Shown in pieces: positions 11,067-11,622 of a DNA stretch of 11,622 bases. The number at the start of each line of letters is the position of its first letter. Position 1 is the first letter of the stretch. The notes under the pieces are model-generated. The model was not told the origin of the DNA. It made no database searches and was given only the letters and a program-made list of their open reading frames with translations. This DNA is from Anaerolineales bacterium (GTDB lineage Bacteria; Chloroflexota; Anaerolineae; Anaerolineales; UBA6663), in the NCBI GenBank assembly GCA_017999235.1, contig JAGOBN010000051.1, forward strand, positions 1-11,622. The letters run 5' to 3'. The translations under genes and the position numbers were made by a program.

Positions 11067-11622
11067 ATGACTGCCGCCACCCCCAGCCACCCTTTTCAGC
11101 GGATCCTCTCGATCCTTCTAGCTACTGTATTGCTGGCTACACCTGCCCTCGTCCCCGGCACCCCCCGTACTGTTGAAGCGAACAAAACTTATATCCTTCA
11201 AGGGGCTGCGGCTGAGCAAGTGGCAGAAGCGGTCGAGCGTGCCGGCGGCCAGGTGACGGCGCGTCTCACCCTTATTCGGGGCGTAGTCGCAGTCCTTTCC
11301 ACGGCCGCTTTGCAGCGCCTCTCGGCTGACCTCGCAATTTCCTCAATTCAAGCTGACGCGGTGGTTACCTCTGATGGCACCAAGGTCCCCGGCGATGAAG
11401 CCCAAGCAGACGATGGTGACGAGAAGGCCAAGTCGCCTAGAGACAATGCTACTCAAAATAACCGGCCCGACCAGCTGCCCGCTACTGATTATCCAGATGT
11501 AATCGGGGCGGATTATGTATGGGCGCAGGGCGTCACGGGGACAGGTATTACGGTAGCCGTTGTCGACTCGGGCATTGACCAACACATCGGCCTCGTAAAG
11601 GACATTGACGGCAAGCCAAAGC
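11067..11622 (+). CDS. Secreted subtilisin-family (S8) serine protease, N-terminal part
   Basis: The frame is open to the window end and gives 185 residues. Residues 1-38 form a signal peptide with a hydrophobic core (ILSILLATVLLATPALV). Residues about 40-100 (TYILQGAAAEQVAEAVERAG onward) resemble the I9-type inhibitory propeptide of subtilases. A charged, low-complexity spacer (105-140) follows. The catalytic domain begins with IGADYVWAQGVTGTGITVAV, then VVDSGID, whose D167 is the catalytic Asp; the His and Ser motifs lie beyond the window. It is therefore a secreted endopeptidase made as a zymogen. Expression should respond to c-di-GMP through the riboswitch and terminator upstream. Its base composition is less GC-rich than most of the window and it has only one GCCGGC site. 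It is downstream of the surface glycosidase cluster but has its own promoter. Confidence 0.9.
   Translation, partial: MTAATPSHPFQRILSILLATVLLATPALVPGTPRTVEANKTYILQGAAAEQVAEAVERAGGQVTARLTLIRGVVAVLSTAALQRLSADLAISSIQADAVVTSDGTKVPGDEAQADDGDEKAKSPRDNATQNNRPDQLPATDYPDVIGADYVWAQGVTGTGITVAVVDSGIDQHIGLVKDIDGKPK

Noticed and set aside
10878..11090. 70-residue minus-strand frame over the riboswitch
   Set aside because: The region is fully explained by the aptamer, terminator and ribosome site on the plus strand.
11343..11585. 80-residue minus-strand frame within the protease gene
   Set aside because: Antisense to the S8 propeptide and catalytic Asp region; no ribosome site and no supporting motif.
1..11622. 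CRISPR array, tRNA or rRNA genes, insertion sequences
   Set aside because: No regularly spaced direct repeats, no cloverleaf with a GTTC-type T arm, no rRNA-like conserved stretches, and no transposase-like frame with terminal inverted repeats were seen on either strand.

Overview
The window looks like a chromosomal segment from a GC-rich member of the Chloroflexota (Anaerolineae/Caldilineae type). This is an inference from the protein style: TPR proteins with one membrane anchor and Pro/Thr/Ala-rich 'PTPTP' linkers, an SH3b protein on a long linker, and several surface glycosidase-like proteins with WNEPN motifs. It also rests on a very high density of the palindrome GCCGGC. No marker gene fixes the taxonomy. 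No tRNA, rRNA, CRISPR array, transposase or phage gene was seen.

Layout, left to right. (1) At 1-55 on the minus strand is the first 18 codons of an unrecognised protein, divergent from a HAD-superfamily hydrolase with a very large cap (183-1382, plus). (2) A nested inverted repeat (1381-1463) separates that gene from a convergent small protein of unknown function (1482-1925, minus). Upstream of it lies a single-pass TPR protein (2009-3304, minus). (3) Across a divergent promoter region (3305-3454) lies a second membrane-anchored TPR-like protein (3455-4441, plus), ending in a 3 x 18 bp repeat and followed by an intrinsic terminator. (4) From 4561 to 10839 four same-strand genes form a probable cell-surface cluster: a lipoprotein with a degenerate GH18-like domain fused to a clan-A glycoside hydrolase domain, an SH3b/beta-sandwich membrane protein, a membrane-anchored clan-A glycosidase, and a further secreted clan-A glycosidase. 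The three glycosidase modules are recognisably paralogous. A perfect 15-bp hairpin and a likely internal promoter precede the last one. (5) At 10846-11024 there is a promoter, a class I cyclic-di-GMP (GEMM-I) riboswitch and an intrinsic terminator. They lead into a secreted subtilisin-family (S8) protease (11067 to the window end), cut off just after its catalytic-Asp motif.

How it may work together (inference): the 4561-10839 cluster supplies envelope-anchored polysaccharide-active or polysaccharide-binding proteins. The adjoining protease is under direct transcriptional control by the sessile/motile second messenger c-di-GMP. This would link matrix or sheath remodelling to the biofilm decision in a filamentous or aggregate-forming bacterium. 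The riboswitch call is the firmest and most informative result. The functional link to the glycosidases rests only on adjacency.
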